A DNA stretch of 64,000 bases from Papio anubis (lineage: Eukaryota; Chordata; Mammalia; Primates; Cercopithecidae). Positions 47,240-58,562 of this stretch are shown here, one piece after another (the first letter of the stretch is position 1; the number at the start of each line of letters is the position of its first letter). The notes beneath the pieces are model-generated. The model was not told the origin of the DNA. It worked only from the letters and a program-made list of their open reading frames with translations, and made no database searches. A program made the translations under genes and the position numbers. The stretch is taken from the NCBI RefSeq assembly GCF_008728515.1, contig NC_044986.1, positions 54,548,855 through 54,612,854 on the forward strand, read 5' to 3'.

Positions 47240-47700
47240 GTCATTTTGGGTTCCATGAGAAGCAGACACCAAGATAGGATTAAAAATGTAAGAAATTTGT
47301 TCAGGGGAAATGCCTGTAAAGGATAAAAGAAGAAGGAGAGGAGTAGGCAGGGAGAACCTTCAGATACCAAGACAGGTCCAGCACCTGTGAAAGAAGGCAG
47401 GCGAGGAAGGATTAGGCCAGAAGAGCCTCAGACTATCGACCGGTCTGTTAAATTCATGGCCAGGTCAGTAGAGATCTCCTGAGCCAAATTGCCTATTAAA
47501 GAAATTCTGCATCTATCAATATAGCCTGATTTTCATACCTCCATTGAGCTAATTCATTGACTAGAAGTAGCCCAGGGGAAGTGTGATTTCATATGAAAGT
47601 TATAGTGTATCCAACAGTGCAGCAGCTGTCAATAAGATGAGCACCCCACAGCATGATCTCTTGAAGGGAGATCTGAGGGGTGCAATTCCGTGACTGCCTC
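47240..47700. mobile_element. Unassigned insertion-like block within the L1M
   Basis: It breaks the L1M continuity and is purine-rich and less AT-rich than its host ('agaagaaggagaggagtagg'). It may be an old LTR or DNA-element remnant. I cannot name a family, and no clear target duplication was seen. Confidence 0.35.
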
Positions 47701-48077
47701 ATATAGTTTTAATTTTAATTTTTATTTTTATTTCATTTTAAGTTAGCTGTCAGTCTTAATGTCATTCCCCTGAAGACATGGGCTTTTTCCCCCTCTGGTT
47801 GCTTTAGAACTTGTCATTCTTTTTCAACATATTCTACAATGTGTCCAGGTATGGTGGGTTTGTTGGTGTTACTGTTGGTGTTGTACTTATTCTGCTTAGG
47901 GACTCTTGAACCTCTGGAATTGGTGGGTTTATATCTTCCATTATTATTAGAAATTTCTCAGTTGTATGTTTTCAAATATTGCTTCTGCTCCATTCTCTCC
48001 TTTCTCTCTTTTGAGACTCTATTACACTATATTAAACTGTTGGAGTATGTTCCACATTTGGACATACTCTTTCTTCT

Positions 48078-48228
<151 letters not shown>

Positions 48229-48857
48229 CTTTTGTTTGGTTTTTCTCTGTGATCCAATTTGAGTGGTTTCTATTGATCTGTCTTTAAATTCACTAATCTT
48301 ATCATCTATGTCCAGTTTGCTTTTAAGCCTACCTAATTAGTTCTTAAATCCAGACATTATACTTTTCAGTTCTAAAATATCCATTTAAAAATTTTGTAGA
48401 GTCCAATTGTCTGTTAAAATATAATTTTCATTGTTTTTTAACATGCTTTTAAAAACTTCTTTAACATGCCATTGTTATTTTATTTATGCTTTTCCTCATT
48501 ATCTCAATTATCTGTGGGCTTGTATTTATTTTGTTTTTTGATTATTGTTACCTATCCTGATTGTTTTAATGTACAGTAAATTTTGATTGCATGCTGGGCA
48601 TTGTGTATAAAATAACTGTAGACTTCTGATGATATCTTCCACCAGGCAGGTATCCTTCTTTTTTTTTTTTTTTTGTTAGGACCAGGAGCTAATTACCTTA
48701 ATTCAATGGGAGCTGAGTTGAAGTAGGGCTGCATGTACAATTTTAGCAAGATTCTGTCTACCCTCCTTATCCCTGCTCTTTAGATATAGTCTTTCCAAGC
48801 TTTTGATTGAGAGCATAGAGTGTCTATTTCTTCTCAGCTCTAAGAAAAATTTTTCAT

Positions 48858-49128
48858 TTTTTAGTCTTTTTGAGACAGAGCCTTGCTCTGTTACCCAGGC
48901 TGGAGTACAGTGGTGAGACTTTGGTTCACTGTAAACTCCACCTCCTGAGTTCAAGCGATTCTCATCCCTCAGCCACCTGAGTGACTGGGATTACAGCTGG
49001 CTAATCTTTGTATTTTTACTAGAGATGGGGTTTTGCCATGACTGTTCTTTAACTCCTGGGCTCTAGTGATACACCCATCTTGGCCTTCCCAAGTGCTGGG
49101 ATTACAGGCGTGAGCCACTGTGCCCAGC
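48858..49128 (-). mobile_element. AluS/AluJ with internal deletions
   Basis: Antisense; 'ttttgagacagagccttgct' to 'gagccactgtgcccagcc'. Deletions around 48998 ('ggattacagctggctaatct') and 49040 shorten it to about 270 bp. Confidence 0.88.
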
Positions 49129-49129
49129 C

Positions 49130-49403
49130 TCCTTCTGTACTTAGACATCACGTGGTCCTCTATAGCTCTTTTATAACTTTAACATGTTTCTTTCAATGTA
49201 TTCATTTGTTACTAGTTGCTGCAGAAAGACCTTTGACCTGCTTTGACCAACTACATTCTACCTAGAAGCAGAAGTATATATAATCTGTTATTCTTACTAA
49301 TAATTGGCAACAAATAGTCTTAAATATGCTTTATTTCATACAAATGTAAGTACAGCTGTCGAAGAAATTCCTAGATCAAAAAGTATATGCATTCATAATT
49401 TTG
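49130..49403 (-). mobile_element. Possible L1 and old L1ME-type fragment
   Basis: 'gaagaaattcctagatcaaa' and 'aagtatatgcattcataatt' from about 49358 are the antisense L1ME motif. It continues at 50036 after the LTR with 'caccaaaattctctccttag'. The left half is unassigned. Confidence 0.45.
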
Positions 49404-49408
49404 GTAGG

Positions 49409-49786
49409 TGTGATAGTTAATATTGAGGGTCAACTTGATTGGACTGAAGGATACAAAGTATTGATCCTGGGTGTGTCTGTGAGGGTGTTACCAAAGGAGA
49501 TTAATATTTGAGTCAGTGGGCTGGGAAAGGAAGACCCACCCTTAATCTGGTGGGCACCATCTAATCAGCTGCCAGTGAATATGAAGTAGGAAGAAAAACA
49601 TGAAGAGGCGAGACTGGCCTAGCCTCCCAGCTTACATCTTTCTCCTGTGATGGATGCTTCCTTCCCTGGAACGCTGGACTCCAAGTTCTTTAGTTTGAGA
49701 CTAGGACTGGCTCTCCTTGCTCTGTAAACTTGCCGACAGCCTATTGTGTGATCTTGTGATTGTGTAAGTCAGTACTTAATAAACTC

Positions 49787-49828
<42 letters not shown>

Positions 49829-50030
49829 GCCTACCATTTGCTCTTATGTATATATTGTGGGACCTTGTGATTGTGTAAGTTAATACTTAATAAGCTCCTC
49901 TCTCTATATATATAGATATACATATATCTATATATAGCATAAATAGATAGATAGATAGATAATGCCTACCATTTGCTCTTATATATATATCCTATTAGTT
50001 CTGTCCCTCTAGAGAACCCTGACTAATACA
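49409..50030 (+). mobile_element. MaLR/ERVL-type solo LTR with internal duplication
   Basis: TGTGATAGTTAATATTGAGG start and CCTGACTAATACA end, with 'ggtgtgtctgtgagggtgtt' and 'ggtgggcaccatctaatcag'. A perfect 5 bp target duplication GTAGG lies at 49404-49408 and 50031-50035. Near its end a segment is tandemly duplicated (about 49743-49853 and 49854-49988), each copy holding 'ccttgtgattgtgtaagt'-type sequence, a CT/TA run and 'gcctaccatttgctcttat'. Exact subfamily not assigned. Confidence 0.85.
49790..49963 (+). repeat. (CT)n, (TA)n and (GATA)n runs inside the LTR
   Basis: CT run at about 49787-49810, TA run to about 49828, and GATA units at about 49944-49961. They lie inside the two duplicate copies. 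Confidence 0.9.
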
Positions 50031-50035
50031 GTAGG

Positions 50036-51205
50036 CATCACCAAAATTCTCTCCTTAGAGATTATAGCGTATGTTTCCACCAGGAATATATAAAAATGCC
50101 TATTTTAACAACAGCTTTACAAATACTGTGTGGTAACTTTGAATGTTTATGAGTTCAGGCGTAACATTATCAGAACTTTGCATTAAGAAGGTTAATGTAG
50201 TCATAACATGTTAGGTGGGTTAAAAAAGACGAAGGATGAAAGTCACTTACCTCATAGTTTCGTCTCTGATTCTAGTGACCTAAAAAGTGAAAGTCACTGT
50301 ATTCGTGCTTGAAAACATTTCCTGAATTTTCTAATCAGGTCTCTTTTTAGCCGGAAAGTTGATGGCTCAAAGTTCTTCCACAGGTTCAGTACAGATGTTA
50401 GCAGATTTTAATGGCTGCAGTGTAGTACATCTGTTTGTCACACCAAGCTCAGCATCTATGTCAGGAACAGCTAGTTTTGTGATTCAAGAATAGAAGAGAC
50501 AGAGATGGCTGTGGTTTCCCCTTAGGGCTCTAGCAGAGGAGACACTTTGGGGACAGTAAAGAACATGAAATGATGTTTCTGTTAAGAAGAAATCTATTCC
50601 TGCCTCATTCTTGGTCAAAACAGCCGTAAGCCTGATAAAACAATATTGCATGCTAGTTTCAGGAATGTAACTCAGCCATTTCAGTGTTTCCTTTCTGGGT
50701 CCCTGTGGATTTCTAACCCTCACTTTAACAGTAAGGCTATATTATCCTCATTTTCTCCTGCCATCTCTCGGCTGTTTTTCTTTCTCCTGGGTTCAGTGAG
50801 TCATTTCCTCAAGTCCTCCCTGGTTTGGCTTCAAAACTTTAGGATAATCATCAAGAGCTGTCCTCTTCTCCCTTTCAGGCTTGAATTCCTCTTAGTGTTA
50901 AAGGCCTTTCACTTCTCAGTATCTGAGGTGGGTGGGCTTGAGCTAAGATCCTTTCTTAAATCTTAGTGTGTGTGCTGGAGAAAGCCTAAGAGACCATGAG
51001 AAAGAGGTAACAAAATGAATGTTCCAAGGAAACTGGGAGGATGCGGGGGAAGGTGCAGATTCATACTTCATTCAAGCTGCTGGTAATGAATGCTTTACCA
51101 AAGTATTACACTACCAAGAGCTTCCTTTGTAATAACATGAAAAAGTCAATGATTTGTGATAAACTTCATGTAACTTTTTATTTTTTTTCCTTACTAGCTG
51201 CATTT
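50036..51205. other. L1ME remnant then unique sequence
   Basis: 50036-50160 is antisense L1ME-like. 50160-51205 holds no recognised repeat. A 106-codon plus frame at 50646-50966 and an overlapping minus frame are unsupported. Confidence 0.45.
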
Positions 51206-51209
51206 TTTC

Positions 51210-51445
51210 AGCTGGTATAGTTGTTAAGCTATACTCCTGATGTCAGATGGATCAAGGGTCCAAATCCTGCCACTACCACCTTCTAGCTGTGTGACCACTC
51301 ACTGGCAGTTATTTGACCTGCAGGTATTTTTGTCTCCTTATCTAACAATATGGCAAGCACAATAGCATCCTCCTCATAGGACTGGTAGAACAATTAAATG
51401 AGGAAAACCACATAGGAAGTGCTTAATAGATTGTAGTTATTACTA
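51210..51445 (+). repeat. MIR
   Basis: 'ccaaatcctgccactaccac', 'cttctagctgtgtgaccact' and 'cataggaagtgcttaataga' follow the sense MIR, nearly full-length. Confidence 0.78.
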
Positions 51446-51542
51446 TTATCATTTCTATGGGAATTTAAATTGATGTCTACCATTTGCTTTTATGTTCTTC
51501 TGGGATGTTCACGTGGTATTTAATAAACAACTAAATCTAGAT

Positions 51543-51744
51543 CAGGTCTTGACAAACTACAAATCTGACCCATGCCCTGTTTTTCTAAATAAAGTTTACA
51601 CAGCCACACCCATTTGTCTATATATTATCTATGGCTGCTTTTGCTCTGCAATGTCAGAGTTGAGTAGTTGTAATAGACCATATGGCCCTGAAGGCCAAAA
51701 ATATGGACTAGGTGGCTCTTTATAGAAAAGTTTGCCAACTCCTG
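51543..51744 (+). mobile_element. hAT-Charlie-type nonautonomous transposon
   Basis: Ends are inverted: CAGGTCTTGACAAACT at the left and AGTTTGCCAACTCCTG at the right. The inside holds 'ctatggctgcttttgctctg' and 'gttgagtagttgtaatagac', typical of a Charlie-derived repeat. The left flank ATCTAGAT fits the NTCTAGAN target preference of this group; the right flank GTTTAGAA is a decayed copy. Confidence 0.8.
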
Positions 51745-52585
51745 GTTTAGAAAATCATATTTTTAAATTTTTCAATTAAATAAGTAGTCATGGACATACT
51801 GTAATTCTGAGCCTCAGTTTCTCTAACTGAAAAAGGCATATATTAGGCATATATTAGATGACTCCTAAATAGGATCCGTCTAGAATGATTCATCCGTCAT
51901 TTTTACTCATGGAGCCCAGGAATTTGCACTACATTTGGGCTTTCTGGTGGGTTCTTCCAAATGCTTTAATGAAAAAGAAAAAGCAGAAAGCAACCTTCAG
52001 CGATTCCGATGTCAAATATGGTAAATCATGAGAGGTGATTTATTCCACAGAGGGGGATGATAGTTTTGTGAAGCTTTAATGTTTTTCTCTGAAGCCAGGT
52101 TCAGGAGATCTTGGTCACTGGGCCACTTCCTGGCTGATTTAACAATATTTCTAATTCTTTGGGTTGCTTTTTTTTTTTTTTGGTCTTAAAAAAAAAATCA
52201 TTCTCTTTGTCTCCCCACTACCTGCTCTTCATACCACTTCCTCTCCAGGTTGGCCCCTGCCTTCTTGCCTTCCTCCTGCCTCCTTCCTTTCTCCAGTGGT
52301 TTCTCAGCTCTCCGTCCTCCCCCCAGCCAAATGTGAAGGAGAAAGTCTGCCAAGTCTCCCAGCCACTGTCAGCCTAGTTGACTGTAATGCTTCCAGCAGA
52401 ACCTCCAGCTCAGGGCCCTCTGGCAGGGCCTGAACTCCAAGCAGCAGGAGGGACCAGCGAGTTATAAGAAAGGGAAATACCAACAGTAATCTGCATCCTT
52501 TGAAGTTTAGGGTTGGGAAGCAGAGAAGCTAAGAGATGTTTGACAATTTCCTGGGGGTACCTGGGAAAGAGCCTGAGACTAGGGG
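51745..52585. other. Unique sequence
   Basis: A T-run and an A-run at about 52168-52198 could form a short hairpin. A pyrimidine-rich stretch lies at 52200-52330. No exon or repeat recognised. Confidence 0.4.
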
Positions 52586-52589
52586 TCAG

Positions 52590-52760
52590 GATTGTCTTTT
52601 CCAGCTCTGCCCCAGATTAAGTGCAGAGTTTTTGGGCTAGTCATTTTTCATCCCTGAGCCTCAGTTTCTCTTTGTAAAATCAAGAAAATAATTTCTGTCC
52701 TGATTTTCCTGTAGGGCTTTTGTGATGATCATACATTTGTGATCATGTATAGCTTTATTT
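52590..52760 (+). repeat. MIR
   Basis: 'gtttttgggctagtcatttt' and 'ctgagcctcagtttctcttt' are sense MIR landmarks. Confidence 0.7.
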
Positions 52761-52799
52761 TTTAAAATAAATATTTGATTTATATTTTTCCCATTTCAG

Positions 52800-52958
52800 A
52801 ATTACCTTGTGCTTATGTGATACAGGAACTTTTGTCAGCAGCATCTACCATCCTTCACAACAGAACCCCAATTTCCTTTGGGGAGTTAACTTACCACACC
52901 ACTGCCTATATTTTACTGAGATGGAAAATCCAGCTGCCCGTGCCTCCTATAGCCAAAG
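52800..52958 (+). other. Exon-like segment bounded by AG and GT (unproven)
   Basis: 159 bp preceded by a pyrimidine-rich stretch ending TTTTTCCCATTTCAG and followed by GTAGGC. One frame is open throughout, from 52775 to 52987, including the hydrophobic run AYILLRW. The length is a multiple of three, so inclusion would not shift a frame. No known protein is recognised. The sequence just downstream looks like an old LTR end, so this may simply be part of an old repeat. Confidence 0.2.
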
Positions 52959-52999
52959 GTAGGCAGTCTCTTCAGCTCAACCCATGAAAGCTCACTGCT

Positions 53000-53266
53000 G
53001 AGATTTTGACTTTTGAGCATATGAAATTGGATGAGTGAAGAGGTTGGCATTCTTTTATCTTGGCAGGAACATCCCTACCAGACTGTTCCTGCTGCAAGGC
53101 TAGTCCTATCATTCCTGCTTTCCCGTCCCTGAAGCTGAATTGGTTTCTGCCTATTTCCAAGCCTAGTTCTCCAACTTTTGTGCAATGTTTTTAATCAATT
53201 CCCCTTTGTTTAAGTTGGCCAAATTTTTTAGTTGCTTATAATCAAAAAACCCCAACTGACACACAA
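53000..53266 (+). mobile_element. Probable old MLT1-like LTR 3' part
   Basis: 'caattcccctttgtttaagt', 'tagttgcttataatcaaaaa' and 'ccccaactgacaca' resemble the tail of MLT1-group LTRs. The 5' border is unclear. Confidence 0.5.
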
Positions 53267-53269
53267 GCC

Positions 53270-53535
53270 TGATGTAGAGAACCATTTATGGAGCACTTAT
53301 TTTGTGTGTGGAGAGGCAGATACTTTGCATACATTATTTAAATTAATCTTTACAAAAACCCTGAGAGATGGCTATAATTATTTCTAAATTACAAATGAGG
53401 AAACTGGGGCTCTATGAGGCTCAATAACTTTCCCACATTTGTATGAGGAGCAAATGATAGAATTGGGTGTTGGAACCAAGGTTTAAACCAAGATGTCTTT
53501 GATTCCAAACATTTTAATCTTTATGCCATGCTAAA
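53270..53535 (-). repeat. MIR
   Basis: 'tatggagcacttattttgtg', 'caaatgaggaaactggggct' and 'ggcaataactttcccacatt'-like sequence follow the antisense MIR across almost its full length. Confidence 0.78.
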
Positions 53536-53549
53536 ATGATATAATAGTG

Positions 53550-53960
53550 GGCATTTTGTTTTGCAGCCTGTGTTTTGGGATTAGTAATTTATTATGAACA
53601 TCCTCATGTCGATAATATTCTTGAACAACATGACATATAATGGTAGTCAATAGTTCATTGTTTGGATTCACTACCATTTACCTAACCAAATTCATATTGA
53701 TAGGCATTATGAAATGCACTGTAATGAATACCCTTGAACATTACATTTTGTACCTATCTCAAACTTTCTTCTGAAAATAAGTTATTGGAAGTGAAATCTC
53801 TAGGTTTAAAGCTCATGCATAATATTAAGGTTTTTAATGTAACTGACACATTGCTTGCCAGATAAATCTTATCAAATTTTGTTCCCATTAGTAGTGTGGA
53901 TACCAATGTAAGCACTTTCTAAATGAAGAAAAGTGCTAAAAACCTATAAAGGGCTAATTA
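53550..53960 (-). mobile_element. Old L1ME-type 3' region
   Basis: 'aataagttattggaagtgaa', 'cattgcttgccagataaatc' and 'ttcccattagtagtgtggat' occur in the antisense L1ME order. Confidence 0.5.
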
Positions 53961-54058
53961 ATTGAAGACATTCTTATTTATAGAAAAGGCAAAATGTCTT
54001 TCCAAATTACATCTATTATAATAAAATAATATATTTGGGCATAAAAAAGAATAAAATT

Positions 54059-54396
54059 GGCCAGGCATGGTGGCTCACACATGTAGTCACTGCAATTTGG
54101 GAAGCCAAGGCAAGAGGATCTTTGGAGGCCAGGAGTTCAAGACCAGCCTGAGCAACATAGCAAGATCCTATCTCTAAAAAAAAAAAAAAAAAAAAAAAAA
54201 TTAGGTAGTCACAATGGCATGCACCTGTGTTCCAGCAACTTGGGAAGCTGAGGTGGAGGACAGCTTGATCACAGGAGGTGGAAGTTAGTGAACCATGATT
54301 GCACCACTGCACTCTACCCTAGGCAACAGAACAAGACCTGTCTCAAAACAAAACAGAAAAACAAACAAAGAAACAAAAAAGAAAATAAATCATGTA
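54059..54396 (+). mobile_element. AluJ with long linker poly-A
   Basis: GGCCAGGCATGGTGGC start and 'caagaccagcctgagcaaca'. A 25 bp A-run fills the linker at 54176-54200. The tail is an A-rich mix of AAAC and AAAG. Confidence 0.9.
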
Positions 54397-54893
54397 ATTT
54401 GCAGCAACATGGATGGAACTGGAGGTCACTATGTTAAGTGAACTATGCCAGGCACAGAAAGACAAATATCACATGCTCTCCCTCATATATGCAAGCTAAA
54501 AAAGTTGATCTCATGGAGGTAGAGAGTATAATAAAATGATAGATATTAGAGGCTGAAAAAGGTGTGAGGGAGGAGGAGTGATGAATAGAGTTTGGTTAAT
54601 GGTTACAAACATACAGTTAGATAGAAGGAATGAGTTCTAATGTTCATTAGCAGAGTGGGGTGACTATAGTTAACAACAATGTACTGTACATTTCAAAATA
54701 GCTAGAAGAGAGGAATTGAAATGTTCTGAACACATAGAAATGATAAATACTCAAAGTGATGGATACCCCAAATACCCTGATTTGATCATCACATATTCTA
54801 TGCATGTAATAAAATATAACATGTATCCCATAAATAGATACAAATATTATGTTTCAATAAAAATATTCTAAATTAAAATACAATTTGCAATAA
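54397..54893 (+). mobile_element. L1MA/L1PB 3' end, the only plus-strand L1
   Basis: 'gcaacatggatggaactgga', 'atcacatgctctccctcata', 'gtggggtgactatagttaac' and 'tgatttgatcatcacatatt' run in sense order to the 3' end. AATTTGCA occurs at both borders and may be a short target duplication. Confidence 0.85.
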
Positions 54894-54957
54894 GATTAGT
54901 ATTCAAATTATAGGTATTGGGTTCCTATACACTTCCTAAAGAAAGGGAATTACTTTG

Positions 54958-55255
54958 GGCTGGGCATGATGGCTCATGCCTGTAATCCCAGCACTTTGGG
55001 AGGCCAAAGCGGGCGGATCACCTGAGGTTGGGAGTTTGAGACCAGCCTGGCCAATATGACGGAAACCCCATTTCTACTAAAAATACAAAATTAGCCGGGC
55101 CTGGTGGTGCATGCCTGTAATCCCAGCTACTCAGGAGGCTGAGGCAGGAGAATCACTTGAACCTGGGATGCGGAGGTTGCAGTGAGCTGAGATCGTGCCA
55201 TTGCACTCCAGCCTGGGCAACAAGAGAGAAACTCTGTCTTAAAAAAAAAAAAAAA
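54958..55255 (+). mobile_element. AluS
   Basis: Full-length with a perfect 12 bp target duplication GGAATTACTTTG (54946-54957 and 55256-55267). Confidence 0.94.
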
Positions 55256-55312
55256 GGAATTACTTTGATTTCAAGGGTTTTTTAGCAGCCAAGTCAAAGA
55301 GGGAAGCAAGGG

Positions 55313-55420
55313 ATGGTGGTGTTGGTGGTGGTGATGATGATGATGACGATGATGAAGATGATGATGATGATGATGGAGAGGAGACAGAGGGGGAAGATGA
55401 GGAGGAGAATCCCACAGGGC
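55313..55420 (+). repeat. (GGT)n/(GAT)n trinucleotide repeat, then purine-rich stretch
   Basis: GGTGGT units change to GAT units at about 55330 and continue to 55374, followed by 'ggagaggagacagaggggga'. No start codon context or conservation supports coding. Confidence 0.9.
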
Positions 55421-55429
55421 ATCTGTGGT

Positions 55430-56105
55430 GGTCATATTAGCCCCTTAGATTTGCTATATTTTTGAGACTTTGTCTTGGCATTCCTGTAGGAGACAAAAGA
55501 AAGTGAAGTTTCTCGTCAGACTTTCAGTAGCCTTGTGGTAAGAAGGCAGCTGGGCCACCCAGACTTACATATTTGAGGCAATAAACAGTGATCAAAGCAG
55601 TATGATTTCAGGGGAACAAAACTCTTCCACTCCATATACCTCCCTCTTTATTTCTTCATAAATGCACATTGGTTTACTTTGTAAGAAGGCTACATTAAGA
55701 TGCAATTTGACATCTGTAAAAGTTATACACTAAGCTATTTCCCACCATAAAAAATCTAACTGGAATTAGTTCATAAATTTTATTCCAATAATTTAACAAA
55801 ACCTAAGAGGAGGAAATATAGGACTGGACTATTTTGAAAGGGAAAAGTGAACTAGAAAAGTCACAATGATTGTGAATGGGGTAAGTGATACTTCTAGGAA
55901 GTTTTGGAGACTTTTGAGCACCAGATGAGAGCTTGAGGTTCGGATGGCCTGGAGTGAGCTTATAAAGAGCTACTGAAAGCGGGATATGCAATAGCAAGAA
56001 ATGAAAATGAACTTTGCACTAAATGATAAGTACTAAAGGTATGTTATAACAAAGCCGATAATAGTGTTTAAAGAAGTGAGAGTTCCCCATCAATCAAACC
56101 CTCAT
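55430..56105. other. Unique sequence
   Basis: Nothing recognised beyond ordinary AT-rich DNA. Confidence 0.4.
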
Positions 56106-56106
56106 G

Positions 56107-56109
56107 CGT

Positions 56110-56149
<40 letters not shown>
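56107..56149 (+). repeat. (CA)n microsatellite
   Basis: About 20 uninterrupted CA units. Likely polymorphic and Z-DNA prone. Confidence 0.97.
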
Positions 56150-56151
<2 letters not shown>

Positions 56152-56800
56152 TATTTCATTGATTCGAGGACTCGTGTTTTGCAGTTTAACATCTCTGAAA
56201 CTGGAATGCATTTTATAATCAATGGTGCATAATGGTTAGTTGGCAGCATTTTTTTTCTTTACTAGTGATGCATAAAGAATGGTGTGTATTAAAATCTATG
56301 GTGTCTTCAATTTGAAGTGTGTATGAGAGAGAAGGGGGAAATGCTATCTTGTCATAGGAAATGTCTGGAAGTAAATATTGATTACTTATACTATTTACCT
56401 TCACAGTTTCTATTGTCTTCTCATTTATTCTTTTTCTTAATTTGAAAAACGACCTTAGAGATGACTGAACTCAAAGTCTTCATTCTACTAATGAGGAGAT
56501 GGGCCTGAGGTGGTAGGTTACTGGTCCCCATCACAGGTGTTTGGGGTGCGGTGGGCCTGTGAGTATATTCAGAGCATAACTATATGTTCATTGTTTCCCA
56601 GAAATGATTTACAAATTACAGAGGGTTGGGAGCCCCAAGTGACAGGATCTGTTTGGAACTAGAAGGACCAAGAATGATGAGGACAGAGTACTGCCCTTTG
56701 AAATGTGCTCCTTGATAACACCAACCCCAGAAAGGGAGGATGAAGGAACTGATCCTGGCCTGGGACAGCCAGTCAGTATTAGTGTGGTTTAGTTTTCCTG
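56150..56800. other. Unique sequence with a MIR-like core
   Basis: 56430-56520 ('tactaatgaggagatgggcc') is weakly MIR-like on the minus strand. The rest is not recognised. Confidence 0.4.
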
Positions 56801-56804
56801 ACTA

Positions 56805-57260
56805 GACTTCCTCCTTCCCTCCCCTTCCCTCCCCTCCCCTTCCCTTTCCTTCTCTTCCCTCCCCTCCCCTTCCCTTTTCTTCTCTTCCCTTCCCTCCCCT
56901 TCCTCACCTTCACTTCCCTTCCCTCCCTCACCTTCCTTTCCCTCCCTTCCTTCCTCCCTTCCTCATCCCCTCCCTTCCCCCACCCCCTCCCTCCCTTCCC
57001 CTTTTCTCTCCCCTCTACTACTCGCCTTCTCTCCCCTCTACTCCTCTCTCCTCACCTTCTCTCCCCTCCACTCCCTTCCCCTTCCCTCCTTTCCTCTCCT
57101 TTCCCCTCCCTTCCCCTTCCTTCCCTTTTCCTCCCCTTCCGTCCCCTTCCCTTCCCTCACAGTCTCTCCCTTCCTCTCCCCTCTCCTTCCCTCCTCTGCC
57201 TTCCTCTTCTCTTTCCTTCCACAATTTCTTCCTTCCTTTCCTTCCTCCCTCCTTGTTTCC
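56805..57260 (+). repeat. 450 bp pyrimidine tract, (TTCCC)n-like
   Basis: C and T make up nearly all bases, in TTCCC, CTCCC and TTCC units with a few A or G interruptions. Minus-strand frames through it read only Arg, Lys, Gly and Glu and are low-complexity artefacts. The longest such tract in the window. Confidence 0.96.
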
Positions 57261-57422
57261 ACCTTTCAACTTTAAATGTTTGTGAGGCATGATAAGAGAG
57301 TGAATTTAGTTATCCTGTTGAGTGAGGAGGGTGCCCTGGCCTTCCTGGCAACAAAAAAGACACCTGTTGCCCTCTGTTCTCCCCCTACACATATGGAAAT
57401 GAGTCAGAGCTGCATTGTTATT

Positions 57423-58088
57423 TGCTACGGTTTGAACTCCTTCTCCAAAGTTTATGTGTTGAAAACTTTTTTTTTTTTTTTTGAGACAGAGTCTCGCTCT
57501 GTCGCCCAGGCTGGAGTGCAGTGGCATGACTTCGGCTCACTGCAAGCTCCGCCTCCCGGGTTCATGCCATTCTCCTACCTTAGCCTCCCAGGTAGCTGGG
57601 ACTACAGGCACCCACCACAACGCCCGGCGAATTTTTTGTATTTTTAGTAGAGATGGGGTTTCACCATGTTAGCCAGGATGGTCTCGATCTCCTGACCTTG
57701 TGATCTGCCCGCCTCGGCCTCCCAAAGTGCAGGGATTACAGGCGTGAACCACCATGCCCGACAGTCTCCAAGGCAACAGTTTTGGGAGGCAGGGCGTAAT
57801 AAGAAGTGATTAAGACATAAGGGTTCTGCCTTCATGAATGGATTAATGTTGTTATCATAGGAGTAGGTTAGTTATTTGGAGGGTGGGTGTGTTATAAAAG
57901 TGAATTCTGCCTTCTCTCATCCTCTTGCCTTCTGCCATGGGATGGTATAGCAAGAAGGCCCTCGTCAGATGCTGGCACATTGGTAATGGACTTCCCAGCC
58001 TCCAGAACTATGAGAAATACATTTCTTTTCTTCATAAATTACATAGTCTGTGATATTCTGTTACAGCAGCACTAAACAGACTAAGACA
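57423..58088 (+). mobile_element. MaLR (MLT1-like) LTR split by an Alu
   Basis: TGCTACGGTTTGAACTCC start, then after the Alu 'aacagttttgggaggcaggg', 'acttcccagcctccagaact' and 'aacagactaagaca'. Flanks TTATT (57418-57422) and GTATT (58089-58093) fit a decayed 5 bp duplication. Subfamily uncertain. Confidence 0.72.
57467..57762 (-). mobile_element. AluY/AluS
   Basis: Well preserved antisense copy with 'tctcgctctgtcgcccaggc' and 'gtctcgatctcctgaccttg'. No clear target duplication at its borders within the LTR. Confidence 0.92.
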
Positions 58089-58309
58089 GTATTTACGTGT
58101 AGAGTTGGGTTCGAGGGGGCCTGGATGAGGCAGAGTGGTTACACTTTTCCCTCCTGAAGGTCCAGAAATTGTCCTGCCTCATTTTTTTTGCTCCCTTCTA
58201 ACCTCCCTTCTCTACAGTTTTTTCTATTAAATGATAGTCTGATGATTGATCCTAAGGTCAAATTGGAATACAGCTGAAAATGTCTTTGCAATCTCTTCTC
58301 CAGTGACTC

Positions 58310-58500
58310 TCTTCTCTGAATGTTAGAGTGGCTATTTTAGCTGTGTGACCTTGGGAATCTCAATATACAGTTTGCTCATCACACATAGGCACATTGAGAA
58401 GATTAAATGTGATAATTCATGCAAAGTATTTTCATTTCTTACTGTCAGGCAAATAACAGATATAAAAAATGTCAGTTATTTTTGTTATTTTCTTGGAGTA
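58310..58500 (+). repeat. MIR
   Basis: 'ttagctgtgtgaccttggga' and 'aattcatgcaaagtattttc' follow the sense MIR. Confidence 0.7.
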
Positions 58501-58562
58501 GCACCTCTTCCCCTTTAGCAAGCATTGAATTCCAATTCTTTCACCCTGATACAAAATTTATT

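Noticed and set aside
50646..50966. 106-codon plus-strand frame with hydrophobic stretches
   Set aside because: Hydrophobicity follows from T-rich sequence; no family match or splice context.
57423..58088. CpG island or promoter
   Set aside because: Only the Alu inside is CpG-rich; the rest is an old LTR with ordinary composition.
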